Below are positions 49,328 to 57,796 of a DNA stretch of 64,000 nucleotides, one piece after another; within the stretch, counting starts at the first letter, position 1; each line of letters begins with the position of its first letter. This DNA comes from Mycobacteriales bacterium. Its GTDB lineage: Bacteria > Actinomycetota > Actinomycetes > BP-191. The stretch is from the NCBI GenBank assembly GCA_035714365.1, contig DASTMB010000072.1, positions 19,910-83,909 of the forward strand, read 5' to 3'. Both the position numbers and the translations under genes were made by a program. A model generated the notes under the pieces. The model had not been told where the DNA came from and ran no database searches. It was given only the letters and a program-made list of their open reading frames with translations.

Positions 49328-49343
49328 TCGAACAGGTGTTCGA
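49328..49343 (-). promoter_or_regulatory. LexA (SOS) box of the DUF3892 gene
   Basis: TCGAACAGGTGTTCGA has perfect TCGAAC/GTTCGA arms. It lies 16 nt before the ATG of the DUF3892 gene and directly abuts the -10 element of its promoter, so LexA binding would block transcription. It is too far from mraZ (over 300 nt) to control that gene. Confidence 0.88.
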
Positions 49344-49372
49344 CAGTAGAGACCGGGTGTGACACGCCGCAA
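49343..49372 (-). promoter_or_regulatory. Promoter of the DUF3892 gene
   Basis: On the minus strand: -35 TTGCGG (49372-49367), 18-bp spacer, -10 TACTGT (49348-49343). The predicted start falls inside the LexA box. Consistent with a vegetative promoter repressed by LexA. Confidence 0.6.
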
Positions 49373-49598
49373 CCCCCGCCGGCCAAGCTGTGGACAGCCG
49401 CTCCCCCGTCCTCCACAGCCCGCCACGGCAGCCAGGACGCCGTGACGGCATCACTACCGAACGTCACATCTAGGGGTCGCAGCCCCGACCGACCACTACC
49501 GGTAGCCCAACGGCCCCGCGAACGCCCTCCACCGCGCTCCACCCGTTCTGACCTGCGGTTTTACCCGCTCAAGAACCCGCGAGAAGGCGCCGATTCGC

Positions 49599-49626
49599 TT
49601 GACCGTGGTGGAAAGTGGAGTAGAGT
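49599..49626 (+). promoter_or_regulatory. mraZ promoter
   Basis: -35 TTGACC (49599-49604), 16-bp spacer, -10 TAGAGT (49621-49626). This is one of the best vegetative-type promoters in the window. It overlaps the MraZ repeats and would drive the whole wall-synthesis cluster. Confidence 0.75.
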
Positions 49627-49638
49627 GGCGGTCAGTGG
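49605..49638 (+). promoter_or_regulatory. MraZ operator repeats
   Basis: GTGG occurs at 49605, 49615, 49625 and 49635, an exact 10-bp period over four units; three are preceded by A. MraZ is known to bind short G-rich direct repeats with one-helical-turn spacing in its own promoter. The array covers the spacer, the -10 and the likely start site, as expected for autorepression. Confidence 0.8.
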
Positions 49639-49660
49639 AGAGAAAGCGCGCGAGAGGGAG

Positions 49661-50101
49661 GTGGGTCCGCTGTTCCTCGGGACCCACCTGCCGCGGCTGG
49701 ACGAGAAGGGGCGGCTGTTCCTGCCCGCCAAGTTCCGGGACGAGCTCGCGGAGGGCCTGGTGATCACGAAGGGCCAGGAGCGCTGCCTCTACGTGTTCCC
49801 TCTCGACGAGTGGGACCGGATCACCGACGGCCTGCGGGCCGCGCCGGTGACCGGGAAGAGCGTCCGCGACTTCAGCCGCGTGCTGTTCGCGAGCGCCAGC
49901 CACGAGGTGCCGGACAAGCAGGGCCGGATCACGGTGCCGCCGGCGCTGCGCGACTACGCCGGCCTCGGCCGCGACTGCGTCGTCATCGGCGCCAACACCC
50001 GCGTCGAGGTCTGGGACTCCACCGCCTGGGACGCCTACCTCGAGCAGACCGAGCCGGGCTACGCCGAGATGGCCGACGAGGTGATGCCCGGCGTCCTCTG
50101 A
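49661..50101 (+). CDS. mraZ: Transcriptional regulator MraZ
   Basis: A 146-residue double SpoVT/AbrB-like DNA-binding protein that represses the division cluster. Repeat 1 is [17 protein letters not shown] and repeat 2 [18 protein letters not shown]. Homologues start MFLGT; here [10 protein letters not shown] is encoded with CTG at 49670. GTG 49661 adds three residues and lacks room for a ribosome site, while GGGAGGTGG is well spaced for the CTG, so the true start may be CTG 49670. Four GTGG repeats and a strong promoter lie just upstream. Confidence 0.93.
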   Translation: MGPLFLGTHLPRLDEKGRLFLPAKFRDELAEGLVITKGQERCLYVFPLDEWDRITDGLRAAPVTGKSVRDFSRVLFASASHEVPDKQGRITVPPALRDYAGLGRDCVVIGANTRVEVWDSTAWDAYLEQTEPGYAEMADEVMPGVL

Positions 50102-50108
50102 AGACCGG

Positions 50109-50176
50109 GACCTCTGCCGTGAGGTCTCGAGCCCCGGGGCACCTTCCCCGGCCCCGGGGCACGGGACCTGACGGCA
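50109..50176 (+). ncRNA. Candidate cis-regulatory RNA between mraZ and rsmH
   Basis: Hairpin 1: GACCTC (50109-50114) with GAGGTC (50121-50126), loop TGCCGT. Hairpin 2: GCCCCGGGGC at 50131-50140 pairs with its copy at 50151-50160. ACGGCA (50171-50176) is complementary to the loop of hairpin 1, allowing a pseudoknot. A second GACCT (50165-50169) could instead capture AGGTC of hairpin 1. An mraW RNA motif is described upstream of rsmH (mraW) in actinobacteria; identity with it is inferred from position only. Confidence 0.5.
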
Positions 50177-50239
50177 GCGCCGCGCACCACGTTCTTCCCC
50201 GCAACGCCGGGTCGCGAGCCCGGAGAGAAAAAGGTCGAG

Positions 50240-50380
50240 ATGGACTACACCCGCACCACGCCCCCCGAGCCGACGCTCGGGGCGGAGCTCCGGTCCAGCG
50301 CGCTGCTGTTCGGGATGGCCATCGCGTGCACCGCGGGCGCCGTCGGCGTCACGCAGCTCGCGCTCAGGGTGTTCGGCTAG
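50240..50380 (+). CDS. 46-residue single-span membrane protein
   Basis: A short ORF between mraZ and rsmH: ATG 50240, TAG 50380, preceded by AAAAAGG. The N-terminus is polar ([14 protein letters not shown]). Residues about 20-43 form one membrane helix ([20 protein letters not shown]), and the end is LALRVFG. It ends 8 nt before the rsmH start and lies inside the division cluster, so expression with it is near certain if transcription passes through. It may be a small division-associated membrane peptide. I recognise no named family. Confidence 0.68.
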   Translation: MDYTRTTPPEPTLGAELRSSALLFGMAIACTAGAVGVTQLALRVFG

Positions 50381-50388
50381 CACGCGCC

Positions 50389-51336
50389 GTGACCGCCGAG
50401 CGCGCCCACGTCCCGGTCCTGCTGGACCGGTGCGTCGCGCTGCTCGCGCCCGCCGCGACGCCGGACGGCGTCCTGGTCGACGCGACGCTCGGCCTCGGCG
50501 GCCACACCGAGGCGCTGCTCGGCGCCACCCCCGGCACGCGCGTCCTCGGCCTGGACCGCGACCCGGAGGCGCTGCGGCGTTCCGCCGAACGCCTCGCGCC
50601 CTACGGAGCGCGGGTGACGTTCGCGCACGCCGTCTACGACCGGCTGCCGGACGTGCTGGCCAAGCAAGGGGTCGAGCGGGTCGACGGGGTGCTGTTCGAC
50701 CTCGGCGTCTCCTCGCTCCAGCTCGACGAGGCGGCCCGCGGCTTCTCCTACGCGCACGACGCGCCGCTGGACATGCGGATGGACCCGACGGGCGGCACGA
50801 CCGCCGCCGAGGTCGTCAACGCCTACCCGTACGACGCCCTGGTGCGGATCCTGCGCGAGTACGGCGAGGAACGGTTCGCCACCCGCGTCGCCCGCGCGAT
50901 CGTCGACGGCCGGCCGTGGACGACGACGGCGCCGCTCGCGGAGACGGTGCGCAACGCCATCCCGGCGGCGACGCGCCGCCACGGCGGGCACCCGGCGAAG
51001 CGGACGTTCCAGGCGCTGCGCATCGAGGTCAACGGCGAGCTGGCCACGCTGGCCCGGGCCCTCCCGGCCGCGGTCGCGGCGCTGCGGGTGGGCGGCCGGC
51101 TGGTCGTGCTCGCGTACCACTCGCTCGAGGACCGGACGGTGAAGCGCGCGTTCGCCGAGTGGCTGCGCGGCTGCGTCTGCCCGCCGGACCTGCCGTTCTG
51201 CGCGTGCGGGCGCGAGCCCGAGCTGCGGCTGCTCGTGCACGGCGCGGAGCAGCCCACCGAGGCCGAGGTCGCCGCGAACCCGCGCGCCGCCTCCGCCCGC
51301 CTCCGCGCCGTCGAACGCATCCGGGAGGCCGCGTGA
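50389..51336 (+). CDS. rsmH: 16S rRNA (cytosine-1402-N4) methyltransferase
   Basis: A 315-residue rRNA methyltransferase (MraW). The SAM motif is [20 protein letters not shown] (about 28-47), then [10 protein letters not shown]. The substrate region is [20 protein letters not shown], and family signatures [12 protein letters not shown] and [15 protein letters not shown] are intact, as is the [13 protein letters not shown] cysteine cluster. It modifies C1402 in the ribosomal P site. GTG 50389 fits HVPVLLDR at the usual distance. The ftsL-like gene overlaps its stop by 4 nt. Confidence 0.96.
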   Translation: MTAERAHVPVLLDRCVALLAPAATPDGVLVDATLGLGGHTEALLGATPGTRVLGLDRDPEALRRSAERLAPYGARVTFAHAVYDRLPDVLAKQGVERVDGVLFDLGVSSLQLDEAARGFSYAHDAPLDMRMDPTGGTTAAEVVNAYPYDALVRILREYGEERFATRVARAIVDGRPWTTTAPLAETVRNAIPAATRRHGGHPAKRTFQALRIEVNGELATLARALPAAVAALRVGGRLVVLAYHSLEDRTVKRAFAEWLRGCVCPPDLPFCACGREPELRLLVHGAEQPTEAEVAANPRAASARLRAVERIREAA

Positions 51337-51965
51337 GCCCCGCCGCCGCGGCGGCCGCGCGCCGCGCCACCGCCCGCACCGCGACCGCCCGCGCCGCGAC
51401 CGCCCGGGCGACGCGCACCGGCACCGCCCCGAGCCCGCGCCGTGCCCCCGCGCGCCCCAGCCTCCGCGTCGTCACGCCGGTCCCGTCCCGGGCGCCGCGG
51501 GCGCCGTTCGTGCTGTTCTCGATGCTGCTCGTCGGCCTCGGCCTGGTCGGCCTGCTGGTGCTGAACACCGTCGTCGCGCAGGACGCGTTCACCCTGCACG
51601 ACCTCGACCGCAACGCCGCGAGCCTGGCCGAGCGCGAGCAGCGGCTGCGCCAGGAGGTCGCCGCGCTGGAGGCGCCCGCCGCCGTCGCGGACCGCGCGCA
51701 CAAGCTGGGGCTGGTGCCCGCGGGCGACCCGGTGTTCCTCACGGCCGACGGGCGGGTGCTCGGCAACCCGGCACCGGCCGCCGTGCCCGCCGCACCCACC
51801 CCGGCGCCCCCGCCGGCGCCGCGGCCGACCACCGCCGCGAAGCCGGTCGCCACCGCGAAGCCCGCGCCGCGCCCGAGCGCCGCCCCCACGCCGAACGCCA
51901 CGACCGCACGCAAGCCCGCGCCCTCCCACCCGACGCCGCGGCCTTCGGCGACAGTGGCTCCGTGA
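51333..51965 (+). CDS. ftsL: FtsL-like cell division protein
   Basis: A 210-residue bitopic protein in the ftsL position. A basic Ala/Thr/Arg-rich cytosolic part (1-55), one membrane helix (about 58-80, [20 protein letters not shown]), and a short periplasmic coiled coil ([20 protein letters not shown]) are present, followed by [15 protein letters not shown]. The last 65 residues are a Pro/Ala/Thr-rich tail not present in standard FtsL, perhaps wall-spanning. It overlaps rsmH and ftsI by 4 nt each. Identity rests on position and topology, since FtsL sequence is poorly conserved. Confidence 0.88.
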   Translation: MSPAAAAAARRATARTATARAATARATRTGTAPSPRRAPARPSLRVVTPVPSRAPRAPFVLFSMLLVGLGLVGLLVLNTVVAQDAFTLHDLDRNAASLAEREQRLRQEVAALEAPAAVADRAHKLGLVPAGDPVFLTADGRVLGNPAPAAVPAAPTPAPPPAPRPTTAAKPVATAKPAPRPSAAPTPNATTARKPAPSHPTPRPSATVAP

Positions 51966-53857
51966 CGCCGCGTACGCCCGACGGCCGCGCCCCCCGCGCC
52001 ACCCCCGCGCGCCGTCCCGCGGCCGCGCGTTCGGGCACGCCCCGGGCGGCGGCGCGGACGACGACACGGACCGCCGCGCGCCCCGGGACGTCGCGGCCGG
52101 CCACCACGCGGGCGCGGAAGGCGCCGCCGCGCCGCCGCCCGGCCGCGCGCCGCGGCGACCCGCGCCGCCGCCTGCACCACGCGCTGCTCGTCATCGCCGC
52201 CGTATTGACGGTCCTCGCCGGCCGGCTGGTGCAGCTCCAGGGGCTCGAGTCGACGGCGTACGCCGCCAAGGCCGAGCAGCAGCGGCTGCGCAAGGTGGAG
52301 CTGGCCGCCGCGCGCGGCAGCATCCTCGACCGCGACGGCGAGCCGCTGGCGATGAACGTCGACGCGCGCGCCGTCTACGCCGACCCGAAGCTGGTCCTGG
52401 ACCCGGACGCGAGCGCGCGGAAGCTGGCGCCGCTGCTGCGGGTCGCGCCCGCGGACCTGGCGGAGAAGCTGCGGCGGAGGACGCGGTTCGTGTACCTCGC
52501 GCGCGGCGTCGACCCGGAGGTGGCCCGCAACGTCCTCGCGCTCAAGGTCCCCGGCGTCGGCACGCTGCCGGAGACCCGCCGCGTCTACCCCAACGGCGGG
52601 CTCGGCGCGGCGATCGTCGGGTTCGTCGGCCGCGAGGGCGACGGCCTCGGCGGCATCGAGTACGCGCTGGAGAAGGACCTCGCCGGCAAGCCGGGGGAGG
52701 AGCTGGTCGAGGAGGACACGCAGGGCCGGCAGATCCCCGCGGGCGAGCACCGGACGACACCGCCGGTGGCGGGCGTCTCGCAGGTGCTGACCATCGACCG
52801 CGACATCCAGTGGCAGGCCGAGCACGTGCTCGCCGAGCAGGTCGCGAAGACGCACGCGAAGAGCGGCCAGATCGTCGTCATGGACGTGAGGACGGGCGAG
52901 ATCTACGCGCTCGCGGTGGCGCCGTCGTTCGACCCGAACAAGCCGACCGCCGCGCCGCCGGAACGCCGCGGCAACCCGGCGCTGTCCACCGTCTACGAGC
53001 CCGGCAGCGTCAACAAGGTCATCACCGCCGCGGCCGCGATCGAGACCGGGCTGATGACGCCGGAGACGCCGGTCACGGTGCCGCCGTCGATCCGCATCGC
53101 CGACCACACGTTCACCGACGCGCACGCGCACGGCACCGAGCACCTGACGTTCGCGGGCGTGCTCGCGGAGTCCAGCAACATCGGCACCATCGGCGTCGCG
53201 CAACGGCTCGGCAAGGACCGGCTCTACGAGTACCTGCGGCGCTTCGGGCTCGGCGAGCGGACCGGCATCCGGTTCCCCGGCGAGAGCCCCGGCCTGCTGC
53301 CCCAGCCGGAGGACTGGTGGGGCACGGCGATGGGCACCATCCCGATCGGCCAGGGCGTCGCCGCGACCAGCATCCAGGTCGCCGCCGCGTACGCCGCGAT
53401 CGCCAACGGCGGCGTCCGCGTGCAGCCGAGCCTGGTCAAGGGCAGCCTCGACGCCAACGGCCACCTGGTCCCGGCGCCCGCGCCGAAGCAGACCCGCGCG
53501 GTGAGCCCGCGCACCGCTTCGCAGGTCACGCGGATGCTCGAAGCCGTCGTGTCGAAGGACGGCACCGCGCCGATGGCGGCGATCGACGGCTACCGCGTCG
53601 CCGGCAAGACCGGCACCGCGCGCAAGGTGCGCACCGACGGGCGCGGCTACGCCGGGTACGTCGCGTCGTTCGTCGGCTTCGCGCCTGCCGACGCGCCGCG
53701 CCTGGTGGTCGAGGTGGTGCTGGACGACCCGGTGCCGATCTTCGGCGGCCTGGTGTCGGCGCCGGTGTTCCGGACCGTCATGGGGTTCGCGCTCGGTGCG
53801 CTGCGGGTCCCGCCGACCGGCCGCGCCGCGCCCCCGGTCCGGCTGCGGCTGCCGTGA
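51962..53857 (+). CDS. ftsI: Penicillin-binding protein FtsI/PBP2 (division transpeptidase)
   Basis: A 631-residue class B penicillin-binding protein that crosslinks septal peptidoglycan. The first 65 residues are a very basic cytosolic extension, followed by a membrane anchor (about 72-92). The dimerisation domain begins with RGSILDRDGEPLAMN. The transpeptidase domain has SVNK (Ser349, Lys352), SSN (404-406) and KTG (549-551), all intact. No PASTA domain is attached. It partners FtsW, encoded five genes downstream. GTGA overlap with ftsL; murE follows after a 47-nt gap. Confidence 0.95.
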   Translation: MTPRTPDGRAPRATPARRPAAARSGTPRAAARTTTRTAARPGTSRPATTRARKAPPRRRPAARRGDPRRRLHHALLVIAAVLTVLAGRLVQLQGLESTAYAAKAEQQRLRKVELAAARGSILDRDGEPLAMNVDARAVYADPKLVLDPDASARKLAPLLRVAPADLAEKLRRRTRFVYLARGVDPEVARNVLALKVPGVGTLPETRRVYPNGGLGAAIVGFVGREGDGLGGIEYALEKDLAGKPGEELVEEDTQGRQIPAGEHRTTPPVAGVSQVLTIDRDIQWQAEHVLAEQVAKTHAKSGQIVVMDVRTGEIYALAVAPSFDPNKPTAAPPERRGNPALSTVYEPGSVNKVITAAAAIETGLMTPETPVTVPPSIRIADHTFTDAHAHGTEHLTFAGVLAESSNIGTIGVAQRLGKDRLYEYLRRFGLGERTGIRFPGESPGLLPQPEDWWGTAMGTIPIGQGVAATSIQVAAAYAAIANGGVRVQPSLVKGSLDANGHLVPAPAPKQTRAVSPRTASQVTRMLEAVVSKDGTAPMAAIDGYRVAGKTGTARKVRTDGRGYAGYVASFVGFAPADAPRLVVEVVLDDPVPIFGGLVSAPVFRTVMGFALGALRVPPTGRAAPPVRLRLP

Positions 53858-53863
53858 CGCAGG

Positions 53864-53869
53864 TAGCCT
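53864..53869 (+). promoter_or_regulatory. Candidate internal -10 before murE
   Basis: TAGCCT (TANNNT) occurs in the 47-nt gap before murE, the only break in the overlap chain. Transcription would start near 53876, leaving the GCGAGG ribosome site intact. No good -35 is visible. Confidence 0.35.
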
Positions 53870-53904
53870 CGGGGACGCACCCAGCCCCGACGCGAGGACC
53901 GAAC

Positions 53905-55368
53905 GTGCCGCCCTCACCCCGCCCGGCCCGGCTCGCGCCGCGACCGTTGCGGGAGTGGCGGCCGGACGCGCCGGAGGTCGCCGTCTCCGGCGTCACCCAC
54001 GACTCCCGCGCGGTCCGCCCCGGCGACGTCTACGCCGCCCTGCCGGGCTCCCGCGCGCACGGCGCGGACTTCGCCGCGCAGGCCGTCGCCAACGGCGCCG
54101 TCGCCGCCGTCTCCGACCGCGCGGTCGACGGGCTGCCCACGCTCGTCCTCGACGACCCGCGACAGGTCCTCGGCGACCTGGCCCGCTGGGTCTACGGCGA
54201 CCCGTCGGCGGCGATGGACGTCGTCGGCGTCACCGGCACGAACGGCAAGACGACGACCGCGTACCTGCTCGACGCCGGCTTCGCCGCGGCCGGGCGGACC
54301 ACCGGTCTGGTCGGCACCGTGGAGACGCGCGTCGCGGGCGAGGTGCTGCCGTCCGCGCACACCACGCCGGAGGCGCCGGACCTCCAGGCGCTGCTCGCCG
54401 TGATGCGCGAACGCGGCGTCACCGGCGTCGGCATGGAGGTCTCCTCGCACGGCCTCGCGCTCGGCCGCGTCGACGGCACGACGTTCGCGGCGGCGGTGTT
54501 CACGAACCTCTCCCAGGACCATCTCGACTTCCACCGCGACATGGAGTCGTACTTCAAGGCGAAGGCGTCGCTGTTCACGCCCGCGCGGTCCAAGGTCGCC
54601 GTCGTCAACGTGGACGACCCCTACGGGCAGCGGCTGGTCGAGCGCACCTCGCTCCCGCTCGTCACGACCTCCGCGCGCGGCGCGCGGCTCGCCGACTGGC
54701 AGGCGCGCGACGTCGAGCTGACCCGCGACGGCGCGACGTTCCGCGTCGTGGCGCCCGGCGTCGACCGCACCGTCCGGCTGCGGCTGCCCGCCGCCTACAA
54801 CGTCGCCAACGCCCTCGGCGCGCTCGCGGCGCTCGTGTCCGTCGGCATCGACGCGGACGCAGCGATCGCCGGCGTCGAACGCCTCGACGGCGTGCCCGGC
54901 CGGCTGGAACGCGTCGACCGCGGGCAGCCGTTCCTCGCCGTCGTCGACTACGCGCACAGCCCCGACTCGGTCGCGTCGGTGCTCGCGTCGCTGCGGCCGC
55001 TGACCGACGGCCGGGTCATCGTCGTGCTCGGCTGCGGCGGCGACCGCGACCGGGAGAAGCGGCCGTTGATGGGGGAGGCGGCCGCGCGCGGCGCCGACCT
55101 CGTCGTCGCCACGTCGGACAACCCCCGCTCGGAGGACCCGCTCGCGATCCTCGACGCGATGGTCGCGGGGGTTCGAGAGACCGGCACGCCGTACGTCGTG
55201 GAGCCGGACCGCGCGGCGGCGATCGGCCGCGCGGTGGCGGAGGCGCGCCCGGGGGACGTGGTGCTCGTGGCGGGTAAGGGGCACGAGCAGGGCCAGACGT
55301 TCGCGGAGGTGACGGTGCCGTTCGACGACCGGACGGTGCTGGCGCGCGCGCTGGAGCAGCGGGCGTGA
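53905..55368 (+). CDS. murE: UDP-MurNAc-tripeptide synthetase (mDAP-adding)
   Basis: A 487-residue ligase that adds the third amino acid to UDP-MurNAc-dipeptide. ATP loop [20 protein letters not shown] (about 110), the [15 protein letters not shown] segment, the [17 protein letters not shown] region with the carbamylated-lysine neighbourhood, and the DNPRSEDP motif. DNPR marks meso-diaminopimelate specificity. GTG 53905 has GCGAGG at a suitable distance; an earlier GTG at 53854 would overlap ftsI but lacks a ribosome site. murF overlaps its stop by 4 nt. Confidence 0.95.
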   Translation: MPPSPRPARLAPRPLREWRPDAPEVAVSGVTHDSRAVRPGDVYAALPGSRAHGADFAAQAVANGAVAAVSDRAVDGLPTLVLDDPRQVLGDLARWVYGDPSAAMDVVGVTGTNGKTTTAYLLDAGFAAAGRTTGLVGTVETRVAGEVLPSAHTTPEAPDLQALLAVMRERGVTGVGMEVSSHGLALGRVDGTTFAAAVFTNLSQDHLDFHRDMESYFKAKASLFTPARSKVAVVNVDDPYGQRLVERTSLPLVTTSARGARLADWQARDVELTRDGATFRVVAPGVDRTVRLRLPAAYNVANALGALAALVSVGIDADAAIAGVERLDGVPGRLERVDRGQPFLAVVDYAHSPDSVASVLASLRPLTDGRVIVVLGCGGDRDREKRPLMGEAAARGADLVVATSDNPRSEDPLAILDAMVAGVRETGTPYVVEPDRAAAIGRAVAEARPGDVVLVAGKGHEQGQTFAEVTVPFDDRTVLARALEQRA

Positions 55369-56747
55369 GGCCGACGACGCTGCGCGAGCTGGCCGCCGCC
55401 GTGGGCGGCACGCTCGCCGACGCGACCGGCGACGAGACCGTCACCGGCGCCACCATCGACTCGCGCCGCGTCGAGCGCGGCGACCTGTTCGTGGCGCTGC
55501 GCGGCGAGCGCACCGACGGCCACCTGCACGCGCCCGGCGCGGTCGCGGCCGGCGCCGCCGCCGTCCTCGCCGAACGCCCGCTCGGCGTGCCGGCGATCGT
55601 CGTCGCCGACCCGACCGACGCGCTCGGCCGCCTCGCCTGCTGGTACTGCGCGCGCCAGCCGGGCCGCGTCGTCGGCATCACCGGCTCGTCCGGCAAGACG
55701 TCGACCAAGGACCTGGTCGCGCAGGTGGTCGAGCGGGCGGGTCCGACGGTCGCGCCGGTCGGCTCGTTCAACAACGAGCTCGGCCTGCCGCTGACCGTGC
55801 TGCGCGCCGACGACGAGACGAAGTTCCTGGTGCTCGAGATGAGCGCGCGCGGCACCGGGCACATCGCCTGGCTCTGCGGCGTCGCGCCGCCCGAGGTCGG
55901 GGTCGTGCTCAACGTCGGCGTCGCCCACCTCGGCGAGTTCGGCTCGAAGGACGCGATCGCGACCGCCAAGAGCGAGCTGGTGCGGGCGCTGCCGCAGCAC
56001 GGCCTGGCGATCCTCAACGCCGACGACCCGCGCGTGCTGGCCATGCGCGAGGTGACGTCGGCGCGGGTGGTGACGTTCGGCGAGAGCGGCGACTACCGCG
56101 CGGAGGGGCTGGCGCTGGACTCGCTGGGGCGGCCGTCGTTCCGGCTGGTCACGCCGGACGGGGCGGCGGACGTGACGATGCGGCTGGTCGGGGAGCACCA
56201 CGCCTCGAACGCCCTCGCCGCAGCGGCCGTCGGCGCCTGGGCCGGGCTCTCCGTCGAGAAGATCGGCAACGCGCTGAGCGCGGCGGTCCCGCGCAGCCGG
56301 TGGCGGATGGAGGTGCGCGAGACGCCGGAGGGCGTGGTCGTCATCAACGACGCGTACAACGCCAACCCGGAGTCGGTGCGCGCGGCGCTCAAGGCGCTGG
56401 TCGCGGCGAAGCGACCCGACGGCCGCACCTGGGCGGTGCTCGGCGAGATGGCCGAGCTCGGCGACGCGGCCTGGGACGCGCACGACGCGGTCGGGCGGCT
56501 CTGCGTCCGGCTCGACGTGAACAAGCTGGTCGTCGTCGGCGCCGCCGCGAAGGGCATCCACGCGGGCGCCGGGCTCGAAGGCTCGTGGGGCGACGAGGCG
56601 GTGTTCGTGGACGACGCGGACGCCGCGATCGCGCTGCTCACCGAGGAGCTGCGCCCGCGCGACGTGGTGCTGGTCAAGGCCTCCCGCGCGGCCGGCCTGG
56701 AACGCGTCGCGCTCGCGCTGACGCCGGACGAGGAGGCGACGTCGTGA
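55365..56747 (+). CDS. murF: UDP-MurNAc-tripeptide-D-Ala-D-Ala ligase
   Basis: A 460-residue ligase that adds D-Ala-D-Ala to complete the pentapeptide precursor. The N-terminal domain has [20 protein letters not shown], the ATP loop [20 protein letters not shown] (about 100-119), and the signature [16 protein letters not shown] and [15 protein letters not shown]. The central [17 protein letters not shown] block is typical of MurF. GTG 55365 overlaps the murE stop; mraY overlaps its end. Confidence 0.95.
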   Translation: MRPTTLRELAAAVGGTLADATGDETVTGATIDSRRVERGDLFVALRGERTDGHLHAPGAVAAGAAAVLAERPLGVPAIVVADPTDALGRLACWYCARQPGRVVGITGSSGKTSTKDLVAQVVERAGPTVAPVGSFNNELGLPLTVLRADDETKFLVLEMSARGTGHIAWLCGVAPPEVGVVLNVGVAHLGEFGSKDAIATAKSELVRALPQHGLAILNADDPRVLAMREVTSARVVTFGESGDYRAEGLALDSLGRPSFRLVTPDGAADVTMRLVGEHHASNALAAAAVGAWAGLSVEKIGNALSAAVPRSRWRMEVRETPEGVVVINDAYNANPESVRAALKALVAAKRPDGRTWAVLGEMAELGDAAWDAHDAVGRLCVRLDVNKLVVVGAAAKGIHAGAGLEGSWGDEAVFVDDADAAIALLTEELRPRDVVLVKASRAAGLERVALALTPDEEATS

Positions 56748-57796
56748 GGGCGGTCCTGCTCTCTGCCCTCGTCGGGCTGGTCGTGTCGCTCGTCGGCACG
56801 CCGTTCGCGATCCGGCTGTTCCGCGCGCAGGGGTACGGCCAGCTCATCCGCGACGACGGCCCCGAGGCGCACCACACCAAGCGCGGCACGCCGACGATGG
56901 GCGGTGCCGTGATGATCGCGGCGGCGCTGCTCGGCTACGTCGTCGCGCACGTCATCTTCAAGCAGTTCACCGCGTCCGGGCTGCTCGTGCTGTTCACCAT
57001 GACCGGGCTCGGCTTCGTCGGCTTCCTCGACGACTACATCAAGATCCGCAAGCAGCGCAGCCTCGGCCTCAACGCGAAGGCGAAGTTCGTCGGCCAGCTC
57101 CTCGTCGCGGTGATCTTCGGCGTGCTCGCCGTGCACTACCTGGGCGACGACATCTCGAAGGTGTCGTTCATCCGCGACACCGCGCTCCGGCTCGGCGGCG
57201 TCGGCTTCGTCGTGTGGGCGTACGTGATGATCTCGGCGACCTCCAACGGCGTGAACCTCACCGACGGCCTGGACGGCCTCGCGTCCGGCTCGTCCGCGCT
57301 GGTGTTCGCGGCGTACGTCGTCATCACGTTCTGGCAGTTCGGCAACCGCTGCGCGGGCGGCGTCGCCAAGGGCGCCTGCTACGTCACGCGCGACCCGCTC
57401 GACCTGGCCATCGTGGCCGCCGCCGCGATGGGCGCGTGCATCGGCTTCCTCTGGTGGAACGCCGCCCCCGCCAAGATCTTCATGGGCGACACCGGCTCGC
57501 TCGCGCTCGGCGGCACGCTCGCCAGCATCGCGATCCTGTCGCGCACCGAGCTGCTGCTCGTGATCCTCGGCGGCCTGTTCGTCGTGGAGACGCTGTCGGT
57601 GATCCTCCAGGTGGCGTTCTTCAAGCTGTTCCGCCGCCGGGTCTTCAACATGGCGCCGGTGCACCACCACTTCGAGCTGGCCGGGTGGCCGGAGTTCACG
57701 GTCATCGTGCGGTTCTGGATCGTGGCGGGGCTGGCGGTGGCGTTCGGGCTGGGGCTGTTCTACGCGGAGTTCCTCTCCCACGGAACGCTCCGGTGA
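56744..57796 (+). CDS. mraY: Phospho-MurNAc-pentapeptide translocase
   Basis: A 350-residue enzyme with ten membrane helices that transfers phospho-MurNAc-pentapeptide to undecaprenyl phosphate, making lipid I. Catalytic motifs: [12 protein letters not shown], the Asp pair [29 protein letters not shown] and [12 protein letters not shown], plus [16 protein letters not shown]. One periplasmic loop (about 205-222; [15 protein letters not shown]) is longer than in E. coli and holds two cysteines. GTG 56744 overlaps the murF stop by 4 nt. Confidence 0.97.
   Translation: MRAVLLSALVGLVVSLVGTPFAIRLFRAQGYGQLIRDDGPEAHHTKRGTPTMGGAVMIAAALLGYVVAHVIFKQFTASGLLVLFTMTGLGFVGFLDDYIKIRKQRSLGLNAKAKFVGQLLVAVIFGVLAVHYLGDDISKVSFIRDTALRLGGVGFVVWAYVMISATSNGVNLTDGLDGLASGSSALVFAAYVVITFWQFGNRCAGGVAKGACYVTRDPLDLAIVAAAAMGACIGFLWWNAAPAKIFMGDTGSLALGGTLASIAILSRTELLLVILGGLFVVETLSVILQVAFFKLFRRRVFNMAPVHHHFELAGWPEFTVIVRFWIVAGLAVAFGLGLFYAEFLSHGTLR

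Larger units (their letters stand above)
49313..49660. other. Divergent DUF3892 / mraZ regulatory region
   Basis: A gene-free stretch of 348 nt. From left to right it holds the LexA box, the DUF3892 promoter, an inverted repeat GCTGTGGA...TCCACAGC near 49386-49421, a lower-GC segment (about 49440-49500), and the mraZ promoter with its MraZ repeats (49599-49638). No small ORF is convincing. Confidence 0.6.

Noticed and set aside
49625..49660. GTG 49625 as mraZ start
   Set aside because: It would place translation start inside the operator and before the likely transcription start, and add residues absent from all MraZ proteins I know.
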